Positions 43,201 through 52,244 are shown, numbered from the stretch's first letter. The stretch is DNA of 64,000 nucleotides from Roseiconus nitratireducens (GCF_008629675.1 NZ_VWOX01000002.1:682001-746000); one strand, 5' to 3'. Numbers and translations: made by a program. Notes: a model not told the origin generated them from the letters alone.

Positions 43201-45481
43201 GCTCATCCAGACTGTTCAGCGCCTTTGCGATCCGCTGAGTCGTCAATCGCAAACCGGTGAAGTCACGCTCGCCGGGCACCTTCGCGATTTGTTTTTCGAG
43301 CTCAGCTTGTGCCGCCGAAAGCTGAACCAGTGGCGACGACGACGACGCGATCATCTTCCAATGCTTATCGGCCTGTCCCTGATGCCCCGCGAGTGTCCAA
43401 GCACGGGCCGTCTGTATCCGTAAACGTTCGTCCGCGGGTACCAAATTGGCCGCCTTCGTCAGCGTTTCCGCTGCACGTTCTCTCTGGCCGAGCGTCTCAT
43501 ACTGTTCTGCCAATCGAATCGCGACACGCGCGCGTTCAAGCGGTGACACGTCCACGGTCGAGTTCAGAGCTTCATCGAGAATCCCGATCAACTCCTGCTG
43601 CGACTGTTCACTCGGATCAGCTTCCGCCAACAGCAATTGAGCGCGAATCAATCTCGCCTGCCAGCGGGCCAGATCAATCGCCTTTCCGACAGCATTTCGT
43701 CTCGCCTGCGACATTTGCGAAGTGGTGGCACGCAACAGTGACTGCGACTTGTTTTCAATCTCCTGATCAAACCGCTCCAATGCTTTCCGGGCCTCCGGCA
43801 GGCTCTCGGCGTCATCAAGTCGCAACGCTTTGGCCTGAGCAATCCTTCCCGCCATTTCCAGATTTTCGTCCGGCACCTCTTCGGCCCCGCGTTGCCAAAC
43901 CGCAACGGCTTCATCGAGATTCTCGCGACGGGCCTCCAGGACGCCGGCCTCCAGAAACGTCGCGGCCCTGAGCATGTCGCCGACTTCGGGCGAATCATAG
44001 TCAAGTAGAAGCTCATACCAACCTGCGGCCAGTTCCGCGTCGTCTGCATCAGAGTTTCCGTCGGCGACGCTGCCAGTGTCAGCAACCTGCGATACGGTCG
44101 ATGTGACCTTTGAAGAGACTCTCCGCGCCGCCTCCAGGACACATAGATAGTTCCAGTAATCTCGTGGAAGCTCGCGTTCCAATCGAAGCGAGGGAGGGAT
44201 CGCTCGCTTGAAGTTCGACACGGTCGAATTTGTTGCGTCACCGTCTGCGGCAAGTCGCTGAGCGCTCTCATTGGCGGCGGACACCAACAATTTATCAGCC
44301 GTTTCTTCATCGCCCGTGGCTCGTGCGTAATTGCTTAGAATCAGGACCGCCCGGGGATCCGGGTTGTTTCGCAACTGATCCAACGTCGCCCGCACCGCCT
44401 GATTCAACTCGGATTCCGCCGGTGGCCGTTCGCCCTCGTCATCCGCCGATTCGGTCTGCCCATTCGATGTTGCGACAGATTGCGGAACGACAAAGGATTC
44501 CGGCTGATTCCTGGCAAGTTCCAGGAACTCGCCACTTAATTGCAGATCATTCGGATTGGCACTCACCGCTTGCATCACGACGTAGGCCGGGTTCTGATCG
44601 GCAAGCCAGGCCCAAAACTCCGCCTGACGATCATGAGAGTCGGGATCTCGTTTGTCGTAAATCGAGGCGCTGACCTGGCCTTGAAGTGCGAGCGCCAACG
44701 CCTTCATGGCAAACGGGTCGTTTGGCTGAGCATCCAACGAAAGAATCTGCTGCTCAGCTTGTCGAAGCGGATAGGCCCCGGCATTGCTGCGAAGTGAGTA
44801 CAAACCGGATTGCACCAAGCGTCGGATCAGTTGGCGTCGCAATTCTTCTGATTGGTCTTCATCAAGCCCCCCCGAAAGCGCCAAAGCATTTGCGAGTTTA
44901 GCACGCGCCGAATCGACCGCACCGGCCCATTGATCATCCGAAGCGTCATCAGCGGCTTTATTCGCGGCTAGCGCGGCGCGCAGTCGAGCGCCCTGGTCAT
45001 CCGGCCACATCTTCAGGTAGCGGGACAGCCAAACTGATTCGGCCTCGTAATCTCCATCCGCGGCTGACTGGTCAGCCCGCGTTAAGAACGTCTCCGCGGT
45101 CCGATTGGAGTGGTAAAAGTACGAGGCCGCGGCCAGCCCTGTCACTGCCGCTGCGGTGGCGACCGTTCCGACGAGCAGCGGAACGTTCAACTTCCATTCA
45201 TAACGCCGCTCGCGTAACTTCCTCTGGTGGATTTCCGAGGTTGTCTTCGGGACGCGCGGCTCCGCGGTAGATGCCGTGGACACGTCCTGACGCTCAAGAT
45301 CATCAGCCGGAAGGTGCTCAGGGACGGTCAGTTCACCGTCGGTCCGCGAACGGGACTCCAAATCGGAAAGCTCTGGGCCAGATTCCGCCGTCGGCTCGGC
45401 AAAAGTGGCTTCCGATCGCGTCTCGGAGCGGTCGCTTTCGTTGGGCGACCCGCTTGGCGTTGGTGTCGAGCGCATGCTCAT
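40262..45481 (-). CDS. Very large TPR-repeat membrane protein (PrsT/PEP-CTERM-system-like)
   Basis: The protein has 1739 residues. The first ~95 residues are acidic, Ser/Thr/Glu-rich and probably cytoplasmic. A single helix (LLVGTVATAAAVTGLAAASYFY, about 100-122) follows, and then some 1600 residues of alpha-helical repeats outside. Clear TPR units are ADQSAADGDYEAESVWLSRYLKMWPDD near the membrane and, near the C-terminus, GDVRDAIERYRRVLELDPTRIRALNNLAMAYTQLPG and NPELLDTLGTVYLKAGKLTEAIDAFAAAIEKS. It could be a periplasmic scaffold that organises polymer export or anchoring, like the TPR lipoprotein PrsT of exosortase loci, but it is about twice as long. The ATG at 45481 follows a TTG. It is between the Wzc and EpsI genes. 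Confidence 0.85.
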   Translation of the reverse strand: MSMRSTPTPSGSPNESDRSETRSEATFAEPTAESGPELSDLESRSRTDGELTVPEHLPADDLERQDVSTASTAEPRVPKTTSEIHQRKLRERRYEWKLNVPLLVGTVATAAAVTGLAAASYFYHSNRTAETFLTRADQSAADGDYEAESVWLSRYLKMWPDDQGARLRAALAANKAADDASDDQWAGAVDSARAKLANALALSGGLDEDQSEELRRQLIRRLVQSGLYSLRSNAGAYPLRQAEQQILSLDAQPNDPFAMKALALALQGQVSASIYDKRDPDSHDRQAEFWAWLADQNPAYVVMQAVSANPNDLQLSGEFLELARNQPESFVVPQSVATSNGQTESADDEGERPPAESELNQAVRATLDQLRNNPDPRAVLILSNYARATGDEETADKLLVSAANESAQRLAADGDATNSTVSNFKRAIPPSLRLERELPRDYWNYLCVLEAARRVSSKVTSTVSQVADTGSVADGNSDADDAELAAGWYELLLDYDSPEVGDMLRAATFLEAGVLEARRENLDEAVAVWQRGAEEVPDENLEMAGRIAQAKALRLDDAESLPEARKALERFDQEIENKSQSLLRATTSQMSQARRNAVGKAIDLARWQARLIRAQLLLAEADPSEQSQQELIGILDEALNSTVDVSPLERARVAIRLAEQYETLGQRERAAETLTKAANLVPADERLRIQTARAWTLAGHQGQADKHWKMIASSSSPLVQLSAAQAELEKQIAKVPGERDFTGLRLTTQRIAKALNSLDEQVAGNESATRLLEELRQLQRILELSVPPVGVAYEAFVTSERMLGELLEFSDRFPDSARVQDFASRRLAVAGFSEQAQGTLERLAQIRGSESPEYVRANAVVEAIGGDGAQAAQGIIEHLKKHPSSDANVDAELAKLAMTCAARSGELELAYEALQMIPEPERTVQDLFALHELALRLPEGGREDAKQWWQALKDLEGDHGTYWRLIDVRQTVQHLLNSDGAISPDNEELKSAQSNLNDVLVFRPQWGMAMAVQGWIYSLVGKSEKAVEQMRDAIAVGDRQQLTRQLLWEQLIGLGRMEEAEKEILRASMVFDGATDAYGSRQIDSASTRQNLSQVLTAAQDAAQRRPEKTPFLAVAKIAAMLADMADATEESDTTDQLTGAELEKVARSAIADAESATTDGDIALQAVRLDIEIQFGDSDSIRKQLEVVLSNGIDDADRAMVAARAHLALGETDPAIAQLERADQLRSSWRTKRALARLYRIQDRLDDQIQVLREALSEFPKTPQVRSELAVALMARGGGDVDWQELSELLADADGASLNQFQYAVLLGVKGDRNQQLQALERLETIALEQPEFEHDASLVRAFVLIRLAKTETPSGEGEDSQPSPVDENARQAFLDQAEQILKRLASVEEPKVGDQFRYAGFLLDYGDQDDLPKVKELLDQLHSTPGGAIAALRIGIVYANKAGDRSSVAQWIEQWADETKSDEAVADEGGVDAVAGSTLLKLGFAEESVKWLAEAYKFNPKTLKYYIVALSKSGQYAKAAETAAQRYKSEGDAESAMLMVEAMLSIKPSEVSPQHVELLKQAYKKYPNDAPLLESIATWAFQHGDVRDAIERYRRVLELDPTRIRALNNLAMAYTQLPGRAVDGIKPIQQAIKLAGENPELLDTLGTVYLKAGKLTEAIDAFAAAIEKSSNPRFSFHMFLALVAQGKIDQAREMWSAIDVDAIDLDALTPEEREISSALQRDLDAALDDLIRNRQQL

Positions 45482-45628
45482 CAAAATCTATTCGGTCGAC
45501 AGCGGGAGGGAAGGGATCATCACAGGAAGGACCGTCAAAGTTGCTGCCTTGACGCGCATCCGGTGAGAGATGGCATCCTGCAATTGGGTTTCTTGTCAGG
45601 CGTTCAAAGTCGCAACTGACTTTAAGTC

Positions 45629-48034
45629 TCATGAGTAGTCGGGAATTTCGCCGGCGCCCGCATAGGTATAGTCCCCGTAGCGATAGGCGTACTGACGCGG
45701 AGTGACCCCGTTGAAGATCGTCCCGGCGACGTTCGCACCAGCTGCTTCCAGCCGGTGGGTGGTACGAACGACGCTGTCCTTTCGAGTCACGTCTCGCATG
45801 GCACAAACCAGCGTCGTGTCCACGGATGCGGCCACCGCAAGCGTCTCGCTGGCGGACAATACCGGTGCGGTGTCGACGATGACAAAGTCATATCGCTTGA
45901 GCGCTTGGTCAATCAACTCACGCATCTTGGCCGGGGACATCAACCGGTGCGGGCTGGCCTTCAACCGGCCGGCGGGCAACACGTGAATCAAGTCGCCCAG
46001 TTCGGTGCGTACCGCGTCTTCGAATTTCACCTCGTTCAGGAGCACGCCGCTCAGGCCGGGTTCGAGCGTCAAGCCGAACACGTCGTGCTGATCGGGACAC
46101 CGCATATCCGCGTCGATCAAAAGCACGGTCTTCCCGGTTGCTTTGGCCAATGAAATCGCCAGCTGTGACGCTGCCGTACTCTTTCCCTCGCCCGACATGC
46201 TGCTTACGATCGCAAAGGATCGAGCGTCGCGCGTCGACTCCGATAGAAATAGATTTGCCCGTAGCGTATCGACACTCTCCTGGAATACACGTCGCCCGCG
46301 CGAGCCTCGTCCGTTCTGCCCGGCCGGCGAACGGGCAAGTTCCCCCACGATCGGGGCTAATCCACCGGTTTTTTCCAGAACTTGGATGTCGGTCACACGG
46401 TTGGTCCGCATCTCCCACAACAATCCAAACACGAAGGGGATCAAGAAGCACGCCCCACCCGCCATGGCCATTTTCTTGACCGGAACGTTTTCCACGGGAC
46501 TCCGCGGCTCGGTCGCATCAGCGAGCAATCGGACGACACCCTCGTGTTCACTTTCCGTCCGGATCGCGTCGATGCGATTGCGCAGCGTTTGCAAGGTTTC
46601 GCGTTCAATCGCCAACTCTTGTTGAGCGAACTCCAGTTCGGCCGAAGCGCCGCTGTACTTCTTCATCCGCTCCCGTTCCTGTTCGTACTGCTCGCGGACG
46701 CTCGCTAGCCGCGCGACGAGCTGACGCCGCTTCTCCTGATCTTGCCACTTCTGTCGCTCCAATTCCGCCTGGTTCTGGCGGTCGCGGTCGGCCAGACTTC
46801 TTCGATACTCGTTCTGAAATGCGATTTTCTGACGTTCGATGTCCCCCTCGGCGTCCTTCAATCGACGCTGGTAGTCGAACTCGATCCTTTCCTTCATTGC
46901 TTTTTCGGCACGCGTCCTGGCTTCTTTCCGAAACGCAAGCAACTTTTCTTCCCACTCGTCCCGTTGATCCATCATCTCCCGGTAATACTCTTTTCTCATG
47001 CGAGCAACGTCATTGTTCTCCATATCAAAAACGCGATCTTTGAAGTAATTGTAGCGTTGCCTAGCCTCAACCACCGCGGGGTCGTTCTCCGCCATCGCGT
47101 TGACCTCGTCGGGATCAAGAATGTCGCGTCGCACATCGATGATTGGCGGAACGAACTTGGGATAGTCCAGGTTTTCGCCGTTGGACGCTAAGTTTTCGCG
47201 ATCCTGGCGCTGCCCCTTCTCAATTGCGTCCAACATTTCGATCTCCGCCTCCAGCGACGAGATTTGAGACTGCAATTGGCCGAATAGAGAAATGCTATGC
47301 TGATTCTCCATCGAAGAGAGCGGCGCCGACGGATTGTAGCCGAGCGTTTTCTCAGACAGTTTCTGAACGATGTCCTGCTTTTCCTGCACCTTCTTTTCCC
47401 GGTCTCGAATTGCCGGTGTCAGGTAATTGATCAGGCTGTTGACCCGGTTGGTATCCATACTGTCGCGCTGCGATAAATAGGACACTACAATCGCCGTGCA
47501 AATCTTTTGAGCGTACTCTCGGTCGGTGTCGGTATAGCTCACTTCCATGCGAGATTTGCTTCCGGCACTACGAATCGACAAGTTATCTCTCAGGTTTTGC
47601 TCCGCCTGTTCCGGGTCCGACAAACTGGGAGCATTGCGAAGTTCCGGGTCTTGAAGAATTGGATCCAGAACCACGGGGTTGACGATCAATGGTTTTTCGG
47701 TCCGGGCAATGTCATCCAACGCGGGCATTACTCCTTTGAATGCCACGTAGTCCCGACTCGCCTCCAGCAGTGCACTGGATTCATACCGTGGCACAAACTG
47801 CTTCAACACCGCGAAGGCGGCGACCGATGCGAGAACAAGCCCTACCGGAACGGCCCAGTACCAAGTGCGTCGCAACGTGACCCAAATCAGCCAAGGGTCA
47901 AACGCGTTGCTCGAATGCCCGTGACCGGGATGCCCGGGACGATGATGTCCAGGACCGTGCCCGGGATGCCCATGGCCAGGCTGATTCGTGTGCAACGTCA
48001 TGGAATGGGTACCGGTTGAGTTTTGTGCGACCAT
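45629..48034 (-). CDS. Wzc-type polysaccharide co-polymerase and tyrosine autokinase (BY-kinase)
   Basis: The protein has 801 residues. A His/Gly/Pro-rich cytoplasmic tail at about 19-40 precedes TM1 (WYWAVPVGLVLASVAAFAVL). A long periplasmic region with extended coiled coil (many Glu/Arg/Gln heptads, about 200-500) leads to TM2 near 520. The cytoplasmic kinase has Walker A SSMSGEGKST (about 613-622), Walker A' VLLIDADMRCP and Walker B FVIVDTAP, followed by a C-terminal tyrosine cluster (RQYAYRYGDYTYAG, DYS). It should control polymerisation and export by cyclic autophosphorylation. It is a fused Wzc, with PCP and kinase in one chain. ATG 48034. The gene lies second in the block after the exosortase. 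Confidence 0.93.
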   Translation of the reverse strand: MVAQNSTGTHSMTLHTNQPGHGHPGHGPGHHRPGHPGHGHSSNAFDPWLIWVTLRRTWYWAVPVGLVLASVAAFAVLKQFVPRYESSALLEASRDYVAFKGVMPALDDIARTEKPLIVNPVVLDPILQDPELRNAPSLSDPEQAEQNLRDNLSIRSAGSKSRMEVSYTDTDREYAQKICTAIVVSYLSQRDSMDTNRVNSLINYLTPAIRDREKKVQEKQDIVQKLSEKTLGYNPSAPLSSMENQHSISLFGQLQSQISSLEAEIEMLDAIEKGQRQDRENLASNGENLDYPKFVPPIIDVRRDILDPDEVNAMAENDPAVVEARQRYNYFKDRVFDMENNDVARMRKEYYREMMDQRDEWEEKLLAFRKEARTRAEKAMKERIEFDYQRRLKDAEGDIERQKIAFQNEYRRSLADRDRQNQAELERQKWQDQEKRRQLVARLASVREQYEQERERMKKYSGASAELEFAQQELAIERETLQTLRNRIDAIRTESEHEGVVRLLADATEPRSPVENVPVKKMAMAGGACFLIPFVFGLLWEMRTNRVTDIQVLEKTGGLAPIVGELARSPAGQNGRGSRGRRVFQESVDTLRANLFLSESTRDARSFAIVSSMSGEGKSTAASQLAISLAKATGKTVLLIDADMRCPDQHDVFGLTLEPGLSGVLLNEVKFEDAVRTELGDLIHVLPAGRLKASPHRLMSPAKMRELIDQALKRYDFVIVDTAPVLSASETLAVAASVDTTLVCAMRDVTRKDSVVRTTHRLEAAGANVAGTIFNGVTPRQYAYRYGDYTYAGAGEIPDYS

Positions 48035-48284
48035 CTGCGTGTTGCCAAGCGAGCCAGTATTTGAAATGAAGTGACGCAGTTAGAACAGTTTGCAGTCCGC
48101 GAGAGGACTCAGTTGAATGTCATCAAAATCACCACCTGCGATTCCGCGGTGTGGTTGCCGTCAACGCAAACACCCCACTGATCATTGCGTTGGGTGACTA
48201 CGAAGCTCCGGGGGGATTGCCGAGCCCACACCAACCCCTTCCCAAGGAGTAATACTAAATAGTCCGAGTGCCGCATTCCATGAT

Positions 48285-49367
48285 TCACCCCGGGGAATTT
48301 GCTAATGGTGCGGGACGATCCTTTAGGAACTCCCGAGCGGTCATCTTTTCCACCGGCCGATAGAGTGCCTTCCAGTAGGCACCCACTGCCCACAGCAGAA
48401 CGAACGATGCAGGAATCATCAGCAGTCCGGAGATGTCGTGGATCCAGTGGCGGGCCGACTCACCTTCGAAGGCCCGATACAGCAAACCCGTCACGACGAT
48501 CCGCATCGAATTGACGAACACGGCCGCGGGAATGACCGCCAACATCAACACCAGCCGGTCCAACCAGGACCGGTCGTTGACCGCTGCCCAGAAATAGGCG
48601 ATCGCCGTCATCCCCACAAAGATTCTCAAACCGGAGCACGCCGCTTCGATCGACAACTTCTCGTCGCCGACCCAGACCATGTGGCCTTCGGCGACCGCCG
48701 GCTGTCCGAATACTCTCAGCAAAATCGTGCTGAGGTCCGTGGCGATTCCCTGCAGCTGCCAGCTGAGCATGCTTTCGGCCTGGTAGGGCATCGGGATCGC
48801 AAAGAACAGAAACACGATCGCCGGAAGTGCCCAACGAAGTGCCCTGGGACCCGCCAGGCACCAAACCGCCCCGGCGATTAACGGCAGAATGGACCAAGCG
48901 TCCAAAAAGTCGGCGTAGATGATCCGGCCGACCAGCCGCATCACGATCGCCAAACCGACCAGCGAGAGCCCCGCCCAGGAAACGTTCGGTTCGAACCCCG
49001 GAAAACGGTCCGCACGCTGATAGCAGATCACGATTGCTAGCGGGAGGACGAGCCAACCGTGGGAATAATCGGGCTCTTTCATCCAGGCTTCGGCCATCCA
49101 CTGCAGTGTTGGCCAATAGCTGTAGAGAAACACGGCAACCATCGCCGCAATCGCCGCCCACCAGGCAGCCGGCCAATGACTGGGGCCTTCGACGGGGACC
49201 AACGCGTGCTCAGGCTTGCGAACGTGCGACGAACGCGGGGACAACGATGCGCTCGCCTGTTGAGCGGTTGCGACGTTCTTGTGACGACGTTGACCGCTGC
49301 CGACCGACGCTTTCGCACCCGACTTTTGGCGGCTCGACGCCCGCTTTCGTCCACCGGAACGCGCCAT
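48285..49367 (-). CDS. Exosortase (EpsH/Xrt family), planctomycete type
   Basis: The protein has 360 residues. After a basic ~65-residue cytoplasmic tail (rich in Arg, Lys, Ser) come about eight membrane helices, with DYSHGWLVLPLAIVICYQ in the first loop region. The catalytic residues expected of exosortases are all present: Cys in SIEAACSGLRIFVGM (about Cys244), Arg in FVNSMRIVVTGLL, and His in ARHWIHDISGLLMI. ATG 49367 is preferred to an upstream frame that would add 91 residues unlike the family. Exosortases cut and sort proteins with a PEP-CTERM-type tail and may join them to glycan. It may be the planctomycete XrtU type, but the subtype is not certain. No target protein is seen in the window. 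Confidence 0.9.
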   Translation of the reverse strand: MARSGGRKRASSRQKSGAKASVGSGQRRHKNVATAQQASASLSPRSSHVRKPEHALVPVEGPSHWPAAWWAAIAAMVAVFLYSYWPTLQWMAEAWMKEPDYSHGWLVLPLAIVICYQRADRFPGFEPNVSWAGLSLVGLAIVMRLVGRIIYADFLDAWSILPLIAGAVWCLAGPRALRWALPAIVFLFFAIPMPYQAESMLSWQLQGIATDLSTILLRVFGQPAVAEGHMVWVGDEKLSIEAACSGLRIFVGMTAIAYFWAAVNDRSWLDRLVLMLAVIPAAVFVNSMRIVVTGLLYRAFEGESARHWIHDISGLLMIPASFVLLWAVGAYWKALYRPVEKMTAREFLKDRPAPLANSPG

Positions 49368-49999
49368 ACTTAAACTACCTGATCCAATAACCGAGGAAAA
49401 TGTTGCGCTGTCGATCGGGTCCTTGCCAGACGCCGGTTTCCGTGACTTTGAAGCCACCACTATGAGTCTGCAAGACTGTGGTGGGACGGTCCGGCCGAGC
49501 CGATCTTCGGCTCTTCCCGCAGCCCCCCAAACTGGTCCCGCTTCGTCGAAATGGGAGGGGAAGGGTCTGGCGATCAAGCGAACTAGAAAGATAAATGCGT
49601 GTACATGGCGGTCAACCGAAAAAACGGAAAGGTTCAGCACGTTCTGCAGACTTTCGCATGCCGCTCACCTGCATCGTCTGCCCCATCCTTTCGACCCTCA
49701 AAATCCGCCTGATAGTCACCCCTGCAGGTCCGCCAGATGAACGCTCAACGTTGCGTTTTTCCACTCCTAAATCCCCAGAAATGCCGAACCGTGCGGATTT
49801 GACACGGCGAAGATTTTTTCGTTCCCTACAAGAACGGAACTGTTACAAAAGAAAACTTGATTTGGGCGCCAAAGGTTTCACAATCAACTGAGCAAACGCA
49901 CACCACCCATGGTGCAGGAGTTAAACCACCGGTAGCTCGGTGGGCTTTCGGGATCGGCCGCTTTTCTCAGTTTCGTCACACTCTTTCGACACCACCCGC
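49368..49999. promoter_or_regulatory. Divergent intergenic region between exosortase and FHA-like gene
   Basis: About 630 bases lie between the exosortase start on the minus strand and the FHA-like start on the plus strand, so promoters for both directions should be here. A TTGACA hexamer occurs at 49798 (plus strand), but no well-spaced -10 follows. A CCACCG-N6-CGGTGG hairpin lies at 49927-49944 close to the start options of the FHA-like gene. No gene is visible. Confidence 0.4.
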
Positions 50000-51361
50000 A
50001 TGGTTGCCAGCGCCAATGACGCCCCCGCGATCGATCGTGCCGACGTTGACACGGAGAGGTCGTCAGGGATGACGCTGTGGCATGCGAAGCGCTGGGGTGC
50101 TGTCATCCAACGGAAGGACGAACCGGCAACCTTCATCGAGCTGTCGCGCCCCTTCGCGTTGATCGGGACCCACAAACGCTGCGATATCGCTCTACCCGAA
50201 CGCAATTTGTCGTCGGTCGTGTACCTGGCCGTTGCCTCGGGTAGTCGCATTGAGGTTTGGCCCACCTGCCCCCTGGCTTTCGGCATGTGGGGACGCGTGA
50301 CGGGACAAGACGAACTGTTGGTCGGTAAATCGCATGTCCGGCTGATCAACGAAGACGACCCGGAATGGCAGGAGCGCATCCGGCAGTTGAACCGCGTTCA
50401 GGTGTCAAAGACTTCCGATTCCGCAATTCAGCGACGCACCGACTCGCCAGAAAGGTCCTCCCTCGCTGGCCCCCACAGCAAACTGGACGAAAGCACCGGC
50501 GCGGCGGATGACTGGGCGCGATCCGAATTGCACGCGACCACTCCAAAATCACGCCCATCCACATCGGCTCACTCGGAACCCACGTCACAGACGCTGATGC
50601 CCGATGATGAAGAAGAAAGCAATGACGATGACTTTGAAAGCGACAACGCCGAACCGGTCATCCAACCGCACTCCGTTCCGGCACCCGGCCAAGCGAAGGA
50701 TGCCGATCCAGGAAGCTGGGAACCCTCGGCCAATTTGATTCTCGACTGGGGATCCAACATCAAAATGAAGACGCTCCGTCGCAGCGTGTCCATTTTGGGA
50801 AACGACCATCCCAGCACGATGCGTTTGCGCGGCAGGGATTTAAACCGGTGCGAGTGTGCCGTCATTTGCTTTGGGCCCAGGGTGTGGATCGTCGAACTGC
50901 ACCCCGAGCAGATGGCGGCGAACGACGAATTGATTCGCGAATTGCTTCCCGGTGATCCATCGCTGATGGTGGGATCCATCCACGTCTGGGTCACGCAAGA
51001 TCAACGGGTCAAGCCGAAATTGCTGCGACGATCTCCCCACCGACTGCCGGGTTCCGGCAATGCGGCGGCGGAACCGCCACCGATGGTGCGCCCGGTCCCC
51101 ACCGCCGTCTCACAGCCGCTGCTCTCCGAAACCATCGCGAAAGCAGCCATGGTGACGGCCTCGCCCGAAGCCGGGGCCGAGTTGGAGTCGTTGACCGGGA
51201 CGGTCACCGACCGGCTGCTCGCAACGACACAACGTAAGTCTCGCCGACAACGCGCAATACGTATTGTTGCGGTGACGGCCCTCGCCCTGCTGGCCGTTGG
51301 CATCGTCGCTTCCATCTTGCTGTTCGGTTTGATTCCCCTGATCCGATCGATCTACCAATAG
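50000..51361 (+). CDS. Tail-anchored protein with two FHA-like domains
   Basis: The protein has 453 residues. FIELSRPFALIGTHKRCDIALPERNLSSVVY at about 45-75 looks like a degenerate FHA fold. A second such stretch occurs around 265-300 (RRSVSILGNDHPSTMRLRGRDLNRCECAV). The central ~120 residues are acidic and disordered (DDEEESNDDDFESDN). The C-terminus is a basic segment followed by a single helix (VTALALLAVGIVASILLFGLIPL) and RSIYQ, so the protein is anchored by its tail with the domains in the cytoplasm. The canonical FHA Arg and Ser-x-x-His are not evident, so phosphothreonine binding is doubtful. Start options are ATG 50000, ATG 50069 (GGAGAGG upstream) or GTG 49940. It is divergent from the exosortase. 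Confidence 0.65.
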   Translation: MVASANDAPAIDRADVDTERSSGMTLWHAKRWGAVIQRKDEPATFIELSRPFALIGTHKRCDIALPERNLSSVVYLAVASGSRIEVWPTCPLAFGMWGRVTGQDELLVGKSHVRLINEDDPEWQERIRQLNRVQVSKTSDSAIQRRTDSPERSSLAGPHSKLDESTGAADDWARSELHATTPKSRPSTSAHSEPTSQTLMPDDEEESNDDDFESDNAEPVIQPHSVPAPGQAKDADPGSWEPSANLILDWGSNIKMKTLRRSVSILGNDHPSTMRLRGRDLNRCECAVICFGPRVWIVELHPEQMAANDELIRELLPGDPSLMVGSIHVWVTQDQRVKPKLLRRSPHRLPGSGNAAAEPPPMVRPVPTAVSQPLLSETIAKAAMVTASPEAGAELESLTGTVTDRLLATTQRKSRRQRAIRIVAVTALALLAVGIVASILLFGLIPLIRSIYQ

Positions 51362-51935
51362 CCACTCGGAGGTGGTCTACGGACGCACCGGCACCGGTCT
51401 GAAAACTCTTACAACCCCGTCACTGCCACCGCCAGACGGCAGACAGTCACGCTCTGGCGAGCGTGGCTACTCGTTTTCAGGCAAAGCCTAACCGGACAGC
51501 ACCACCTCGGGTGAGCCGCGTGTCGCTCACTACACTGCAGACGTCGGAACCGAAAGGTCCCCAGCCGACCGAGGCGGCACCGTTTGACATTCCCTCCCGA
51601 TTTCCCTTACGCCGCCTGCTGAATTCCACGATTGCCATTTGTTTCCGTTGTAAACTTTCGCTGCCAGTTGTGCAGTTTCGAATGGTCGACGTGACCAAGT
51701 GTTGTGCACCAACTTGAACTGGCTTGCGGTGACTGGATCGACCCGTCTCCGCCGCATCTACCGACATCGTTGTCTGATACTCGGTGATTGATGTGACCGT
51801 GATTATGAATCGCAACTCCTAGCTCCTCGGAGCATGCAGGTTCGGCACCTTAGTATTCCTCGGCCGGATCTTTGTGCCTGCCAGACATCGGATGAACCGA
51901 TGAAATCGAATGCGCGTCTTCACCGCCGTCCCTGA
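51362..51935. other. 574-base intergenic region with an element fragment
   Basis: There is no gene-like frame with recognisable content. Positions 51487-51522 match the left end of MITE-like copy B at 29 of 36 bases. The remainder (for example around 51,590-51,720) has several short frames on both strands but none with a start site or motif. A promoter for the small membrane-protein gene may lie in it. Confidence 0.5.
51487..51522. repeat. Left-end fragment of the MITE-like element (copy D)
   Basis: The fragment starts CCTAACCGGACAGCACCAC and continues to GAGCCGCGTG, aligning with 54089-54124 at 29 of 36 bases. The right end was not found, so it is a truncated copy, about 125 bases after the FHA-like gene's stop. 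Confidence 0.65.
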
Positions 51936-52244
51936 ATGAATCGGAAGCGGAGTGTCATGCCTCTTTGGCTAACCGTCACGATCGCAACGCTGCTTTTCTG
52001 GGGAGTCTGCGTCCTCCTGCTGGCGATTCAATATCGATGCGCACCGCGTCTGGAAGAACGTTCCCGCTGGCGACAGGAACGAACCGCAGCGAAAACAGAC
52101 CGGTCCGCCGGCACGCCTGATCGACCGAGCCCGGAAAACGGGTTGACCGGCGAGTTCGAACCACGACAGAACGATTCCCCGGAACCCAACTCGCCCGAGT
52201 CGGAATCTCCCAAACGGCTGGACGATGGCGACCTTCATTCCTAA
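51936..52244 (+). CDS. Small membrane protein with charged cytoplasmic tail, unknown function
   Basis: The protein has 102 residues (95 if ATG 51957 is used, which has a GGAAGCGGAG stretch upstream). A basic start (MNRKRSV) is followed by one helix (LWLTVTIATLLFWGVCVLLLAIQY) and then a long polar region with many Arg, Glu, Pro and Asp residues that looks disordered. I do not recognise the family. Position upstream of the FemAB-like gene on the same strand, 195 bases away, suggests it belongs to the exosortase/exopolysaccharide accessory set. Confidence 0.5.
   Translation: MNRKRSVMPLWLTVTIATLLFWGVCVLLLAIQYRCAPRLEERSRWRQERTAAKTDRSAGTPDRPSPENGLTGEFEPRQNDSPEPNSPESESPKRLDDGDLHS

Noticed and set aside
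48109..48393. Minus-strand 94-codon frame between the exosortase and Wzc genes
   Set aside because: It overlaps the 3' end of the exosortase in another frame, with no recognisable content.
49798..49830. Sigma-70-like promoter with TTGACA at 49798
   Set aside because: No -10 hexamer at 16-18 bases; only a poorly spaced TACAAG follows.
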